A stretch of 64,000 nt of DNA. Source: Zanthoxylum bungeanum (taxonomy: Eukaryota; Streptophyta; Magnoliopsida; Sapindales; Rutaceae). The stretch's first letter is position 1, and the number at the start of each line of letters is the position of its first letter. The DNA lies in NCBI GenBank assembly GCA_019454045.1, contig SKCR01021130.1, forward strand, positions 62,001 through 126,000. Reading direction: 5' to 3'. The notes beneath the pieces were generated by a model, which ran no database searches, had not been told where the DNA came from, and was given only the letters and a program-made list of their open reading frames with translations. Shown one piece after another: positions 12,598-24,880 of the stretch. The position numbers and the translations under genes were made by a program.

Positions 12598-13521
12598 TGA
12601 TAGAAACCTGCCTGGAACAAAGCCAAGCAAACCCCTCCACGTGTTCTAATCCCCAAGAACCGCGAATCTTGATTTTGTAAGAACAAAATCCTTCCAAGAT
12701 CAAGTCCAACCCTTAAGGAACATTGCCCTTAAGAACCTTTATTTATTTATTTGGAGAATCCTGTACAGCGATACAGTGCCACAACACTTGCCACACGTTG
12801 ATAAGCTTTTGTTCCATAGAACCAAGGAAGAATCCACTCCCTCAAGATGACACAAGTCACTTTATTTTGTAAAAAGATATATTCTTAGTTAATTCCCAAT
12901 TACAATGAATAATGCCCCTTTAAATAGGTGGCTAACCCTAATTTTACCCAAATATAATAAAACCCTATTAAAATAAACCCAATAACACATAAAATACTTT
13001 AAAATTTCGTGCATGGGCTTTGTAATATAATTAAAGTTAAGCCCAACACTTAAACAACACATAACCTTAAAAAATTATAAAATATAAAAACCGTAGGATA
13101 TCTTACGTCCTCATTTTGACCAAGAAAAATCCGAACTGGACTTTGATATAAGCTAAAAAGTTGTAGATCTACGAGTTCTCTTTCCAATGCAACTTGAATC
13201 ACCAAAATTGGGCATCGGACGAGAAAGTTACGTCCATAATACGAAGACTGCGCAAATCCCGCCACTGCTAGTGCACCATTCGGAAATAAAGCTCAAAATC
13301 AATCAAGGCAGCCCATGCACGTCCAAGACCCATTCCAATATTGCTTTACACATAATAAAGCCTTCACATAAAGTCTCATGCATGGACCAAACTCCAGAAT
13401 CCAAGGAATCTTCCAAATCCACCAAAATGGCCCAAATACACCAATTTGACCAAGCCATGCAATCAGCCACAACTTCAAGTTAACTTGGCCCAACAAACAA
13501 AGCTCATTCTGGATCACATCA
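12598..13521 (-). repeat. 5' LTR of the small Gypsy element (924 bp)
   Basis: Copy of 10148-11073, starting TGATAGAA. In minus orientation this is the 5' LTR because the primer-binding site abuts its left edge. Confidence 0.9.
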
Positions 13522-14254
13522 GCTAAAACCTAAAATCTCTTCGTCAAGTTCATTTTAAGTTTACCAAATCAATCTTATTAGTAGCCAATTAACAAGAAAC
13601 ATTAAGTTTAAGACTGAATAAATAAACCAAAATATTGCACAAGACACAAGACACAAGACAAATCAACTTATAAAACCATTGATATTGGAATTCATCACAG
13701 CCTTAGATATTGTATTTAATTACGATACATATCTAGGACTACTAAAGACATAAATAAATAAAACATCATGCAACTAATTGAAAACTAAAAAAATAAAAAT
13801 TACAACAATGAAATAAAATGATGGGGGTTTGAGGATCCACTTTTATTATTTCAAATCTAGAAATATCCCTTATTATAATATATAAATTTGTATTATATTA
13901 CCAACCGACCATATAGGCGGTATCCTGATTAATTCAGATTTTAATTAATTCCAACCGACCATAAAGGTAGTATCCAATTAAGTCAGGTTTTAAGATAATT
14001 TATATATTATAAAATAAGAGAGATTAATCTAAACTATCATAATAAATATTTCACCTTTTACCCAAACAGAAAGAAGTTACCTACGCATACTTTAATAAAA
14101 ACACACACAATTTTATTGCTAAAATAAAAAGAAAATATAAGAAAGCTGAAAATAAAAAAACAAGATACCCTCTTCTTAGTATTCTAAGAAATTCCCCAGA
14201 AGAAAGTAAGAATAATTCCTCTGATTTAGGCTGCTATTTATAGGCTTCAAAACA

Positions 14255-14485
14255 GGTGCGCGCCATGACGCGCCAAGTCCTCTGCGTCACGACGCGTGAT
14301 ACAGTAAATGGTGGTTGTCGGTAGACTGAATTATTTGCCCGATGTCGCGACGCGTTGAGGCTTGGGCGTCGCGATGCGTGCTCCAGTGATGATGCAGTGA
14401 TGACGTAAGCGATGATGTGTGTCGGTAGATGAATTATTGGCCCGGCGTCGTGACGTGTTGAGGGTTGCATGTCGCAACACGTGAA
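14255..14485 (-). promoter_or_regulatory. GTCGCGACGCG word cluster upstream of a TATA box
   Basis: At least six exact or decayed copies of GTCGCGACGCG (for example GTCACGACGCG, GTCGTGACGTG, GTCGCAACACG) lie directly upstream, in minus orientation, of CCTATAAATAG at 14234-14244. Most differences are C to T or G to A, as expected from methylated CpG decay. The position is that of a U3 enhancer. Confidence 0.55.
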
Positions 14486-14683
14486 CAATAAATTTCTCAT
14501 TTTGCCATTTTTCATCCGTTTTTTGTCATTTTAGCCCCGATTTGAGTCCAGTGAGTCCTGATATTTTATTTATCTATAAAATAAACACAAATACATCAAA
14601 ACATTCATAAAAATCGATAAACTATACAAAATATTAAGTAAAATGAGCGGTAAATATTGATATATTTTTCGCTTATCAGTACC

Positions 14684-14909
14684 AAAATACACTTGAATAA
14701 TTTTATAGGGTGAACTTTGGGAATGATCAATCAATGTGAAATGCAAATTGATCCTAAAGACTCAAAAGAGATGAGGAAAGAGCTCAACAAGAAGAATATC
14801 TAAACTCAATCCTCAAGATAAAAGAATTTTGGATAATTGGTGGATCTGTCACTTGATGACAATGGTAAAAGGTAAAATCCATATTTACGGAAATATTGGT
14901 ACCGTTTCC

Positions 14910-14961
<52 letters not shown>

Positions 14962-15420
14962 TATATATCTCAATTGGTGAATTGAATTTGAATTCAAAGC
15001 ATAGTAATGATTAGGCAAATTGTATTACAATTAATTTTCATTTGATATCATCCTATGCTTAATCATAATTATTAATCCATTTTAGTATCATTTAGTATTA
15101 TATTAGGCTAAATTATTTTTATGATATATGTGATTAGTTTGATATATTAGCACTAAATATGCCTTTCCATTGAATATTATTGGTTGAAAATGAAATGCAT
15201 GGATATTGACATAGTTTTGAGTGCTTTTGATAAACTGTGCATGATTTTTACATTGTATGACAAAAAAGAGAAAATGCTAAGTGTGCATGTTAATAAACTT
15301 TCATTTGTTTATGCACATTTTAATTAGTATCTCATAAAACTTAAATTTACTTCTCTATTCTTTTTTATAATGTCAAAGGGGGATAAATCATCGAAATGCG
15401 ATTAAAACTTGTGTTACCCT
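14684..15420 (+). other. Decayed remnant of element C between nested insertions
   Basis: No intact frame. Near 14831 a decayed match to the Copia protease start (W..GG in place of W.LDSG) is followed by two stops. A (TA)n run lies at 14917-14968. The sequence then continues AT-rich to the element D insertion. Confidence 0.5.
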
Positions 15421-17956
15421 TGTTAGGGTTGGTACTGAGAGTGCCAATCCGGATCGTATTTATGTTCGATTCATAAATATGAGCAATTCTATTTTCCATA
15501 ATATTACTAATTTAATGGTAGCATCCATGTCTTTTATACACTTATTCGATCTAATTACGATTAAATATCTGATTATGATTAGATCGAAACTAAATCTGGT
15601 TTAGTGATACGAGTATATTAGACAAAGACTGTAGGATTTACAATTTAGTGCGCAGTTACAACGTAGTTTGTAATTGACATTGGGAAGCACATTTAAAGAT
15701 GTATATCCTTAAATAAAGTTCATGGTTAAGATTTACTAACACGGGTCGGTTAGTAAAATTCGCTGAGACCAGTACATATTGTATATCGGGACTTGGTCCG
15801 ATGGTTTATCCCAATGAATCATGAGTCTCGGGAGACTCGTATAGACATGTAGGTGTTTAGTTGGTAAGACACTGAACGACAAACTGAAGATTTCCTAATA
15901 GATGGTACACCAATGTCAATAAGAATCTTCTCGAGTTGAGCGAGCATAGTGGTCATTTGACTTGAGATATCACAATAGGATATATCAGTTATCCTCCACA
16001 CTTTGATGGAAGTCACGTCACCGATCTATTTAGATAAGACCTCTGCCTGTTTGTTGGGTGTGGACTGATGTTCATGATATCCAATGCGTATCAAGATAAG
16101 ATCCGTCAGTCCTGTGTACAGGGCATAGGCACCCACATGTGTTTACGATCTAGTAAATCCATGGTCGTGGTATAACTTCGAAAATCAGTTCCGAGTGTTA
16201 TTTAGAGATCGTAAATGAAAAGTCGACTATATTATACCGAATGGGTTTGCCGTTTTTATTTATTTATATCTCAGGTATAATATGGATAGTCTATGACGGA
16301 GGGATTATACGTATGCAATGACCTCGACTTGCATAGTTTAGCGAGATTATCCACGGTCATCATAATCCATGAATGAGTGGATTATGGACACGAAATTGGA
16401 TTTCGTGACGGATAAACCTAAACTTAGAGAGTCCCACAATATGAAGTGTACTCGTTGAGAACTTGGGCAACTCGATATGAATAATACAGATTATTCATAA
16501 TACTTCATCGGATTAAGTGAGTTAATTCAGATCATTTAATTGGTTAAACGATAACACATGCATTAGAGGATTTTGTCATTTAATAATTATTGTGTATTTA
16601 TATTTGATACATAAAAATAACAATTAGATAAACATTAATTATTCGTCAAATGAGATTTTGACACATGCCATAAATATATATTTGTTATTTATTGTAAATA
16701 AAAATACATATATAATAATAATTACATTAATTGATCATTTGGACATTTAATTGTTAAATATTTAAATAATTAATTAATAAACCTTTTTCATAAATGTTAT
16801 GAAATTTGTCCAATTATTATTGGTTTACATGGCATGATTTAATTGAACTTTATTTGTCAAAATATGATTTGATGATATAAAGTTTGATTTGATTTAATTT
16901 GATTAAATTTCTAAAAATAACCAAAATGCCCTTATTATTATGCATAAGTTGGTCATGATGAAATAAATAATAAAAAAATTTGTTTCTTCCTCATTCAACA
17001 CACCATGGGCGAAACTTAGCAAAGAAAAGCTCCCAAATTAGATTTGATCAAACAAAGAAAGAAAATAAGAAATTCAAAGAAAAATCTTAGGAAAACAAAG
17101 ATTAAAGGTAATTCTTCAACACCCTAAGCTTAGAAATTTTGTTTCATGTTTTCTTGTTGATCTTATGAGATCCTAGGGTTTCTTCTTTTCATGAAATTTG
17201 GGGCTTTTGGTTGTGGTGGATGGATATGGAAGTATAGATGCATATGTGAAGTATATTGGATGGAATTAGTGTAATTTGTATCCAATTTGATCATTTGATG
17301 ATGAGTTGCCATTCTAGAGTGTTATGACCACTCTTGTAATACCTAGAAATATTCTTGGGTGATTCATATGTGGTGACTTGATTTGGTGTTTTGATTAATT
17401 GATTTAATCTTGAAAAATTGGATTTAAAGCATGAAAAATTGGGAATTTTGTTTTCTGATCAGACTTTGAAGTGTTTTGTTTTTTATGATGAAATTGATGT
17501 CTTATGAATGTATTGGATATGTTTTGGGAGTTGGAAAAATTTCCGCAAAGTGTTTCGGAGTTGAAATAAGCGATAACGGCCAAGGAGTTACCGGGTGACT
17601 TTTGAGCCAACAGGGTGACGGCTGTCCAAACAGTAAATTTTTCACTGTTCGGGTAGCCCATGAACTACCTTGACACTATTGGGGCTGACCTGGGCAGTCT
17701 CCATAAGTGTTGGGTGGTCGGTTCGGTCAAAAATATGTTTTATGCCATTTTACGGAAAAATATTTTTCGTAAAAGTTTCGCGACGTTTCATATATATTTA
17801 TGTCGTTATTTGATATCGAATAAATAGGTTTAGGTGAAATATGAACAATTATTCATATTAGATATTGAATAATTTATTTGGTAACTTGAAAAAGTTTTAA
17901 ATTACGATTTCACCCGAACCGCGCTTCTGTAGCGCCCATCGCCCAAAACCCCAAAA
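15421..17956 (+). repeat. 5' LTR of element D
   Basis: Highly similar to 22206-24714. A hairpin at 15454-15482 (arm TCGTATTTATG, one mismatch here, perfect in the 3' LTR) and the arms CGATCTAAT/ATTAGATCG near 15550-15590 are evident. A probable TATA box is at about 17790. Confidence 0.9.
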
Positions 17957-17959
17957 AAA

Positions 17960-17971
17960 TGGTATCAGAGC
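17960..17971 (+). other. Primer-binding site of element D
   Basis: TGGTATCAGAGC is a perfect complement to the initiator-Met tRNA 3' end. It lies three bases after the LTR. Confidence 0.9.
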
Positions 17972-18316
17972 AGGTCTGATGCTTCATCCATTACATTATT
18001 CATGCTTGATATTTGATATTTAATTCAATTTTAATGTTCACACATGCATATAATCTATATATGTTTCTTGACTTTTCGGTTCCACGCTAACGAGAAATGT
18101 AACATAAATTTAATGGTTAAATTGAGTTATGTTTTCTATAGGTAGAATTGAATTGTTTAGAAATGATAAAATTCTGCATTTGATGTAGAGTATAGCTTCC
18201 TGAGGAAAATCTCCGCTTAGAAATAAGGCTGTTAATGTGACGTGTATTGGATACATGTTTCTTGGTCCGTCTTGTTAGTACGGTTTATGAGTATCTTTCT
18301 ATAACTGCATCCGAGA

Positions 18317-18613
18317 TCGTGCCAAAGCTGTGAGGGTGTAGGTTATGGGATTTTGTCCATATCGATTGTATATTGATACTGGACAAATTCAAGTGAAAGT
18401 GGAAATCTTGAACGTGCCAAAGCTGTCAGGACTACATCAGTAGCTTGAGTTTGCCATTGACAAGTGAAGCCTTGATACGCCTCCTTGTGAACATGCCAAA
18501 GCTGTCATAACGAGAAATGGTCAGGACCAAAACTAGGAGTCACTGGTGAGTGATTGACAATGAGTTGTCTACCTAATGAATATACGTAGGCGAGATCGTG
18601 CCAAAGCTGCGAG
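18317..18613 (+). promoter_or_regulatory. Four-copy GTGCCAAAGCTG leader motif
   Basis: Copies at 18317-18335, 18413-18430, 18492-18509 and 18598-18613 read (C)GTGCCAAAGCTGTGAGG with small changes, spaced 80-105 bases, beginning about 350 bases after the primer site. The sequence between copies aligns with the leader of element E. There, however, all four sites read CATCATTATTGTGAGG-like. The position fits an RNA packaging or Gag-binding leader, which is inference. Confidence 0.7.
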
Positions 18614-18648
18614 TCGAAATATATTCATGGGATCCTACTCTCACTATG

Positions 18649-21540
18649 GAATTCGATTTAATTATCGAATTCCCGTTGTCCGTTGGGGATTACGGTATTA
18701 CGTAAAGTAGTGGGAAACACTGCTGGCTTAAAAATACATAACTAAGGCAGTGCGTAATTTTATGAAAAATTCTGCTTCGTTTTTCTTTTATTCTATATTG
18801 TTTATAGTATTATTCTTCTAATCCACTGTATGCTTATTACTTGAATAGGTTTTCTGACTTTACTTATGGTTGCGTTATTCTAGATTAGGTTCTAGAAAGA
18901 CAGTAGACTAAGATATTGTTAGATTAGTTTAAAACCATCGGGAACCGTTGTTTTGATTTCCTTGTAAATCAAGATGGTAGTGACTTAGTTTCTAAGTCAC
19001 GATTAGGTAATCTAAATAGATATCTATTTTAGGATATAATTGTCCATAAAGAATAGTTTCTTGTGCAGTAAGAATTGACTTGAATTAGTTCATGTCTCGA
19101 GATTCTTGACTGGCATTAAGAAACCCCATTAGGTATTTTGTTTATCTTATAATGACGTTTCTTGGCTTTGGTGACTTTTAGAAGTCACGTGTCTGACACA
19201 GTTTGCTAATCAATAATTTGCAATTGTTGTGAATAATTGAATGCAAATTGTAAAGCTAAAGAAAAAGATGTGTATAGTTGTGTATAGAGAATATTGATTC
19301 TCATGATACTACGACTGTAGGTATTGGATACCAGATCTCCCGTCTAATTATTTAAAATAATGTTTAATAACTGTTTTGATATTTGATATCAGAACTTGTG
19401 CCTATTGGATAGTTACTTGTTCTGTATAAACAGTTGTTACATATTTTAAGATGACTAGTAGTGTCATTAACGTAAAGATAAACATTAAGAAAATGTTCGG
19501 TTAACTAAATAACTTAGAACAGTGCTTTATGAGATTTTATCATAAAAAGTATTAGATTCTTGTTCCGTATGGTAAAGGATGGTCTGATACAAGATCACAC
19601 CATATATACTTATCTATTTAATGAATATTATATTCATGATGTGGTTAAATCTCATTTAATCAGTGATCGTCATTGGACCACAAGATTTATTAGACTAATA
19701 CATTGGATGTATGTGGTTTAATGAATTTGAAATTACTGTAGATAGTTTTCTTTATTCCGTAACTTAGTTAATGAATTGTCATGACTTAGTTACGTGTTTC
19801 TAATAGAGAACATGTTGAACGTCTTGAATTGTTCGAGAACTTTCAATATATTTTCTGATGAAACGCGGATAGAATATTTTGAATGGTTCAAAGATATTTT
19901 ATTTGAAGTATTGAAAGCTATAACTTTAAAATTCATCGTGAATCTTTGAATTATTCAAGGATGTTTGATATGATCAAACATATGAATTTAAGGCAATTAA
20001 TTCTAAAGTTATTTAATGAATGTGATTCTTACTCAATATTAAACTTCCATGATTCCATCTTGATGGAATTGGTTAGTGGGAGTAATTGAATCTTATATGA
20101 TTTGATTCGTTGATATTGAGTGTTGCCGAATTGGTTTGCAATACTCTTGGGGTTATACTCCATTAACACTAATTCATCTATTTAATTAAGGTTCCATTAG
20201 TTTCTAAAAATACGTATATGATATGTATAAGTAGAAAATTCGAATCTTGAAAGGTTTGAGATTTGAAATTTTCTTTTGTATAATTGTTATATAATTGAAA
20301 GTACTTGCGCCTTGGAGGTACAAGTACAAGTTTATCATTTATTCTATTTAATAGAATATTGTATTCTGTTTGATATAATATCTTTTCTACGATCTCGAGT
20401 AATAAAATTATTTTATTACTTGGTGAGTAACAATAGATGTTGACGATTGCAAAAAAGACTTGACTTATTGAAGTCAAATGTGAGAATGATAAACTGTAAT
20501 GGAACTACATAATTAATACGATGAAAAGACCCTTAGACAACTACTTTATAAGTTTAATATGATGTCAGAATCATTTAAAAAGTATTCGATACTTAATGAT
20601 TCTGTTGTTTTCTTATCGAAGAAAAATATCCTAGAACTTATAAATGAAGCGATATTTGATTTTGATTTCAGAAGTTAGCATTGAACCATAGATCTAAGAT
20701 TGTTCATAGCTTACTACGATCAAGTTTTGAACTTGATAAAGCTTTCGTTATGAATAGTTCATAAAATGTGCAAATTGTTTGCGCAGCAAAAGCAAAGTGA
20801 GCTTGATAAAGGTTTGACCTTTATAGTATGACAATGAGAAAGTTATACTCAGTAGTCTATTGTAGATTCTGAGAAATCTTGTCTCAAGTCGCACTAATTG
20901 AATAATTAAAGATCTGTTGGTTAATGTCGGTATTAAACTATGTATTTTGGCTAAAGAATACAAAGTGGCGTTCTTGAGTGATTTCTTCGAATGAGAGATC
21001 CGTTGTGATTTCTTTGTTTGAAGAGTTCATTCTAGAATGGCCCTCGAGTTTGTATTCTGCTAAGATCACAGTTTGATATACTAGCTTATGGAGCCTATTG
21101 TAGACTCAGATAAGCTTTCCGAAAATTCATTTTCTCTGATTTTGATATCAGTCAGATTGTCTGGTTTTATTGAAGTATAGAGAATACATATTTGTTAGTA
21201 GGGTCAGTGGGAGCGTACAAATTTCTTTCTAGTATTATATATCCTAGGCCTTCTTCTCTCCGTGAAAGAAGTGAGAGTAGTCTCTGTTATATTTGATATA
21301 AAGTTTCATATATGATATAAAACTAAGAGACTTGTGAGAAACTCCTATTAATCGCGTATTATATATGATCTAATAAATGACACAGCAAGACTATCTGTAT
21401 AACAGTTAGTATAACTGTTTGACAGTTAACATGTCTTTATATATATATATATAGTATTCATCTTTCGTAAATGATGATTCCTTTATAGAAAGAAAATTTG
21501 ATTAGAATGTCTAGTCAGTCTTATGCATCATAGGATGATG
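18649..21540 (+). repeat. Dense array of short-loop palindromes in element D
   Basis: Perfect stems with three-base loops include 18980-19000 (arm GTGACTTAG, loop TTT), 19621-19637 (ATGAATA, TTA), 19961-19981 (ATGTTTGAT, ATG), 20340-20358 (TATTCTAT, TTA), 20398-20420 (AGTAATAAAA, TTA), 20719-20737 (ATCAAGTT, TTG), 20806-20824 (ATAAAGGT, TTG), 21401-21419 (AACAGTTA, GTA), 21412-21428 (TAACTGT, TTG) and 21526-21540 (CATCAT, AGG). Others have loops of 2-6 bases (18649-18674, 20052-20069, 20460-20477, 19171-19188). Arms are all different, so this is not a tandem repeat. Confidence 0.75.
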
Positions 21541-22205
21541 GTGTAATGAATATTATATTATGTGCGATTAACGATATCAATTTAATCGTAATTGTTACGA
21601 GTTATTTTGATATGCTGTAGACCATAAGATGGATCTTGAAACATATTCTTTGTGATCTTTGAGATATTAAGAACGAGTTTCTAATTCATGGAGAATTTAG
21701 TCTGCAATCATAAGGTCAGATTAGTTTTGATCCTAATTATGACATTAAACGGTCTATGTCATATAAAGTCAGAAAAGATGCAGTGGGAGTGTCAATGTCG
21801 ATTCTACTGAACTAGTGGAATCAGTTGTGACTTTTGAAGTATTGACTTAAGAAGTTGCAAAGTGACCTCAATGATTAGAAGTGTTGATATTAGTTTTGTG
21901 CTTGCGGTTGTCTTATAGTATTTTGGATTTGATCCATCTATGCTTAGACAACTCAACAGCTATAACACATTACTGATATAACGTCTGAGTTATATTGATG
22001 TAGAATTTGGATTCTGCAATATATGAATGATGTTGGCTAAGAAAAACGGTTGGGTTTGTTGGACAGACTCGATTTGTTAAGCATGCTTACTTGTTATTGC
22101 CTACCTTTTGAGTGCAAGGTGAGCTCTTAAGGGCCATAAGTATACGATACACATTAAGATATGTATAGGATACTGTGGATTGACACTAGAGCAAGTGAGA
22201 GAAAT

Positions 22206-24714
22206 TGTTAGGGTTGGTGCTGAGAGTGCCAATCCGGATCGTATTTATGTTCGATTCATAAATACGAGCAATTCTATTTTCCATAATATTACTAATTTAA
22301 TGGTAGCACCTTGTATTTTATACACTTATTCGATCTAATTACGATTAGATATCTGATTATGATTAGATCGAAACTAAATCTGGTTTAGTGATACGTGTAT
22401 ATTAGACAAAGACCCTAGGATTTACAATTAAGTGCGCAGTTATAACGTAGTTTGTAATTGACATTGGGAAGCACACTTAAAGATGTATATCCTTAAATAA
22501 AGTTCATGGTCAAGATTTACTAACATGGGTCGGTTAGTAAAATCCACTGAGACTTGGTCCGATGGTTTATCCCAATGAACCATAAGTCTCAGGAGACTCG
22601 TATAGACATGTAGGTGTTTATTTGGTAAGACACTGAACGACTCACTGAAAATTTCCAAATAGATGATACACCAACGTCAATAGGAATCTTCTCGAGTTGA
22701 GCGAGCATAGTGGTCTTTGACTTGAGATACCACATTGGGATATATGAGTTATCCTCCACACTTTGATGACAGTCACGTCATCGATCTATTTAGATCAGAC
22801 CTCCACCTGTTCGTTGGGTGTGGACTGATGCTCATGATATCCAGTGCGTATCAATATAGAATCCGTCAGTCCTGTGTACATGACATAGGCATCCGCATGT
22901 GTTTACGATCTAGTAAATCCATGACCATGGTATAACTTCGAAAATCAGTTCCGAGTGTTATTTAGAGATCGTAAATGGAAAGTCGACTATATTATACCGA
23001 ACGGGTTTGACGTTTTTTTTTTATCTATTTCTCAGGTATAATATGGATACCATGTGATGGAGGGATTATACGTATGCAATGACATCGACTTGCATAGTTT
23101 AGCGAGATTATCTGTGGTCGTTATAATCCATGAGTGAGTGGATTATGGATACGAAATTGGATTTCATGACGGATAAACCTAAACTTAGAGAGTCCCACAA
23201 TATGAAGTGTACTCGTTGAGCACTTGGGAAACTCAATATGAATAATACAGATTATTCATAATACTTCATCAGATTAAGTGAGTTAATTCGGATCGTTTAA
23301 TTGGTTAAACGATAACACATGCATTAGGGATTTTGTCATTTAATAATTATTGTGTATTTGTATTTGATACATAATACGATTAGATGCACATTAATTATTC
23401 GTCAAATGAGATTTTGACACATGCCATAAATATATGTATTTGTTATTTATTGTAAATAAAAATACATATATAATAATAATTACATTAATTGATCATTTGT
23501 ATATTTAATTGTTAAATATTTAAATGATTAATTAATAAACTTTTTTCATAAATGTTATGAAATTTGTCCAATTATTATTGGTTTACATGGCATGATTTAA
23601 TTGAAATTTATTTGTCAAAATATGATTTGATAATATAAAGTTTGATTTGATTTAATTTGATTAAATTTTTAAAAATGACCAAAATGCCCTTATTACTATG
23701 CATAAGTTGGTCATGATGAAATAAATAATAAAAAAAAAAAATTTCTTCCTCATTCAACACACCATGGGCGAAACTTAGCAAAGAAAAGCACCTAAATTAG
23801 ATTTGATCAAACAAAGAAAGAAAAGAAGAAATTCAAAGAAAAAGCTTAGGAAAACAAGGATTAAAGGTAATTCTTCAACACCCTAAGCTTAGAAATTTTA
23901 TTTCATGTTTTCTTGTTGATCTTATGAGATCCTAGGGTTTCTTCTTTTCATGAAATTTGGGGCTTTTGGTTGTGGTGGATGGATATGGAAGTATAGATGC
24001 ATGTGTAAAGTATATTGGATGAAATTAGTGTAATTTTTATCCAATTTGATGATTTGATGATGAGTTTCCATTCTAGAGTGTTATGACCACTCTTGTAATG
24101 CCTAGAATTATTCTTGGGTGATTCATATGTGGTGACTTGATTTGGTGTTTTGATTAATTGATTTAATCTTGAAAAATTGGATTTAAAACATGAAAAATCG
24201 GGAATTTCGTTTTCTGATCAGACCTGGAAGTGTTCTATTTTTTATAATGAAATTGATGTCTTATGAATTTATTGGATGTGTTTTGGGAGTTGGAACGATT
24301 GTCGGAAAGTGTTTCGGAGTTGAAATAAGCGATAACGGCAAAAAACGACGTTACTAGGTGACTTTTGAGCCAACCGGGTGACGGCTGTCCAAACAGTGAA
24401 TTTTTCACTGTTCGGGTAGCCCATGAACTTCCCTGACACTATTGGGGCTAACTTGGGCAGTCCCCATAAGTGTTGGGTGGTTGGTTTGGTAAAAAACGTG
24501 TTTTAGGCCATTTTGCGGAAAAATATTTTTCGTAAAAGTTTCGCGACGTTTCATATATATTTATGTCGTTATTTGATATCGAAGGTTTAGGTGAAATATG
24601 AATAAATTATTCATATTAGATATTGAATAATTTATTCGGTAATTTGAAAAAGTTTTAAATTACGATTTCGCTCGAACCGCGCTTCTGCAGCGCCCATCGC
24701 CCAAAACCCCAACA
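22206..24714 (+). repeat. 3' LTR of element D
   Basis: Copy of 15421-17956, ending CCCCAACA. It contains a perfect 11-bp stem at 22239-22267 (arm TCGTATTTATG, loop TTCGATT). A few small indels and substitutions distinguish it from the 5' LTR. Confidence 0.92.
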
Positions 24715-24880
24715 GCCCTCACCGTTGTATTAAGGGGGAGCAAATTAGTACTAATGTGTTTGTCTAAGTTCTATAGAGTTATATTGAAGACACACATTGA
24801 GGGGGAGCAAAATCGTCAATAATTTGGACTCTCAAAACCTCACAAGTTTTAAAAGTTGTCATCATCAAAAAAGGGGAGAT
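24715..24880 (+). other. 3' end of element C interior with polypurine tract
   Basis: It contains two AGGGGGAGCAAA repeats and ends in AAAAAAGGGGAGA immediately before the 3' LTR. This layout is typical of SIRE-type Copia elements downstream of their pol and extra ORF, both missing here. Confidence 0.75.

Larger units (their letters stand above)
10148..13521 (-). mobile_element. Small non-autonomous Gypsy element (3.4 kb)
   Basis: Two LTRs (10148-11073 and 12598-13521), both starting TGATAGAA and ending ACATCA, flank a 1.5-kb interior. The flanks GCTGA (10143-10147) and GCTAA (13522-13526) are a one-mismatch target duplication. The interior holds only a protease-region fragment and an acidic open stretch, all on the minus strand. 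There is no reverse transcriptase or integrase. The 98-residue open frames in both LTRs are just the same LTR read twice. Confidence 0.88.
9627..14678 (-). mobile_element. Solo LTR of a Gypsy element, with a nested insertion
   Basis: It starts TGATCGGG and ends CTTATCA, with a perfect duplication GTACC (9622-9626 and 14679-14683). Removing the nested element (10148-13521) leaves about 1.7 kb with no gene and no second LTR, hence a solo LTR. A minus-strand TATA box (CCTATAAATAG) at 14234-14244 gives the orientation. A cluster of GTCGCGACGCG words sits just upstream of it. Confidence 0.85.
15421..24714 (+). mobile_element. LARD-like non-coding Copia element D (9.3 kb)
   Basis: LTRs of about 2.5 kb (15421-17956 and 22206-24714) start TGTTAGGG and end CCCCAACA (AAAA in the left copy). 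The flanks ACCCT (15416-15420) and GCCCT (24715-24719) are a one-mismatch duplication. A perfect TGGTATCAGAGC primer site follows the 5' LTR. The 4.2-kb interior has no meaningful reading frame, which fits a large retrotransposon derivative that depends on a partner for all proteins. It carries a four-copy leader motif and many mini-palindromes. It shares LTR and leader layout with element E. Confidence 0.9.

Noticed and set aside
10739..13483. Two nearly identical 98-codon frames (10739-11035 and 13187-13483)
   Set aside because: They are the same antisense stretch of the two LTRs of one Gypsy derivative, not a gene family.
14806..15018. Frames of alternating Ile and Tyr on both strands
   Set aside because: A translation artefact of the (TA)n run.
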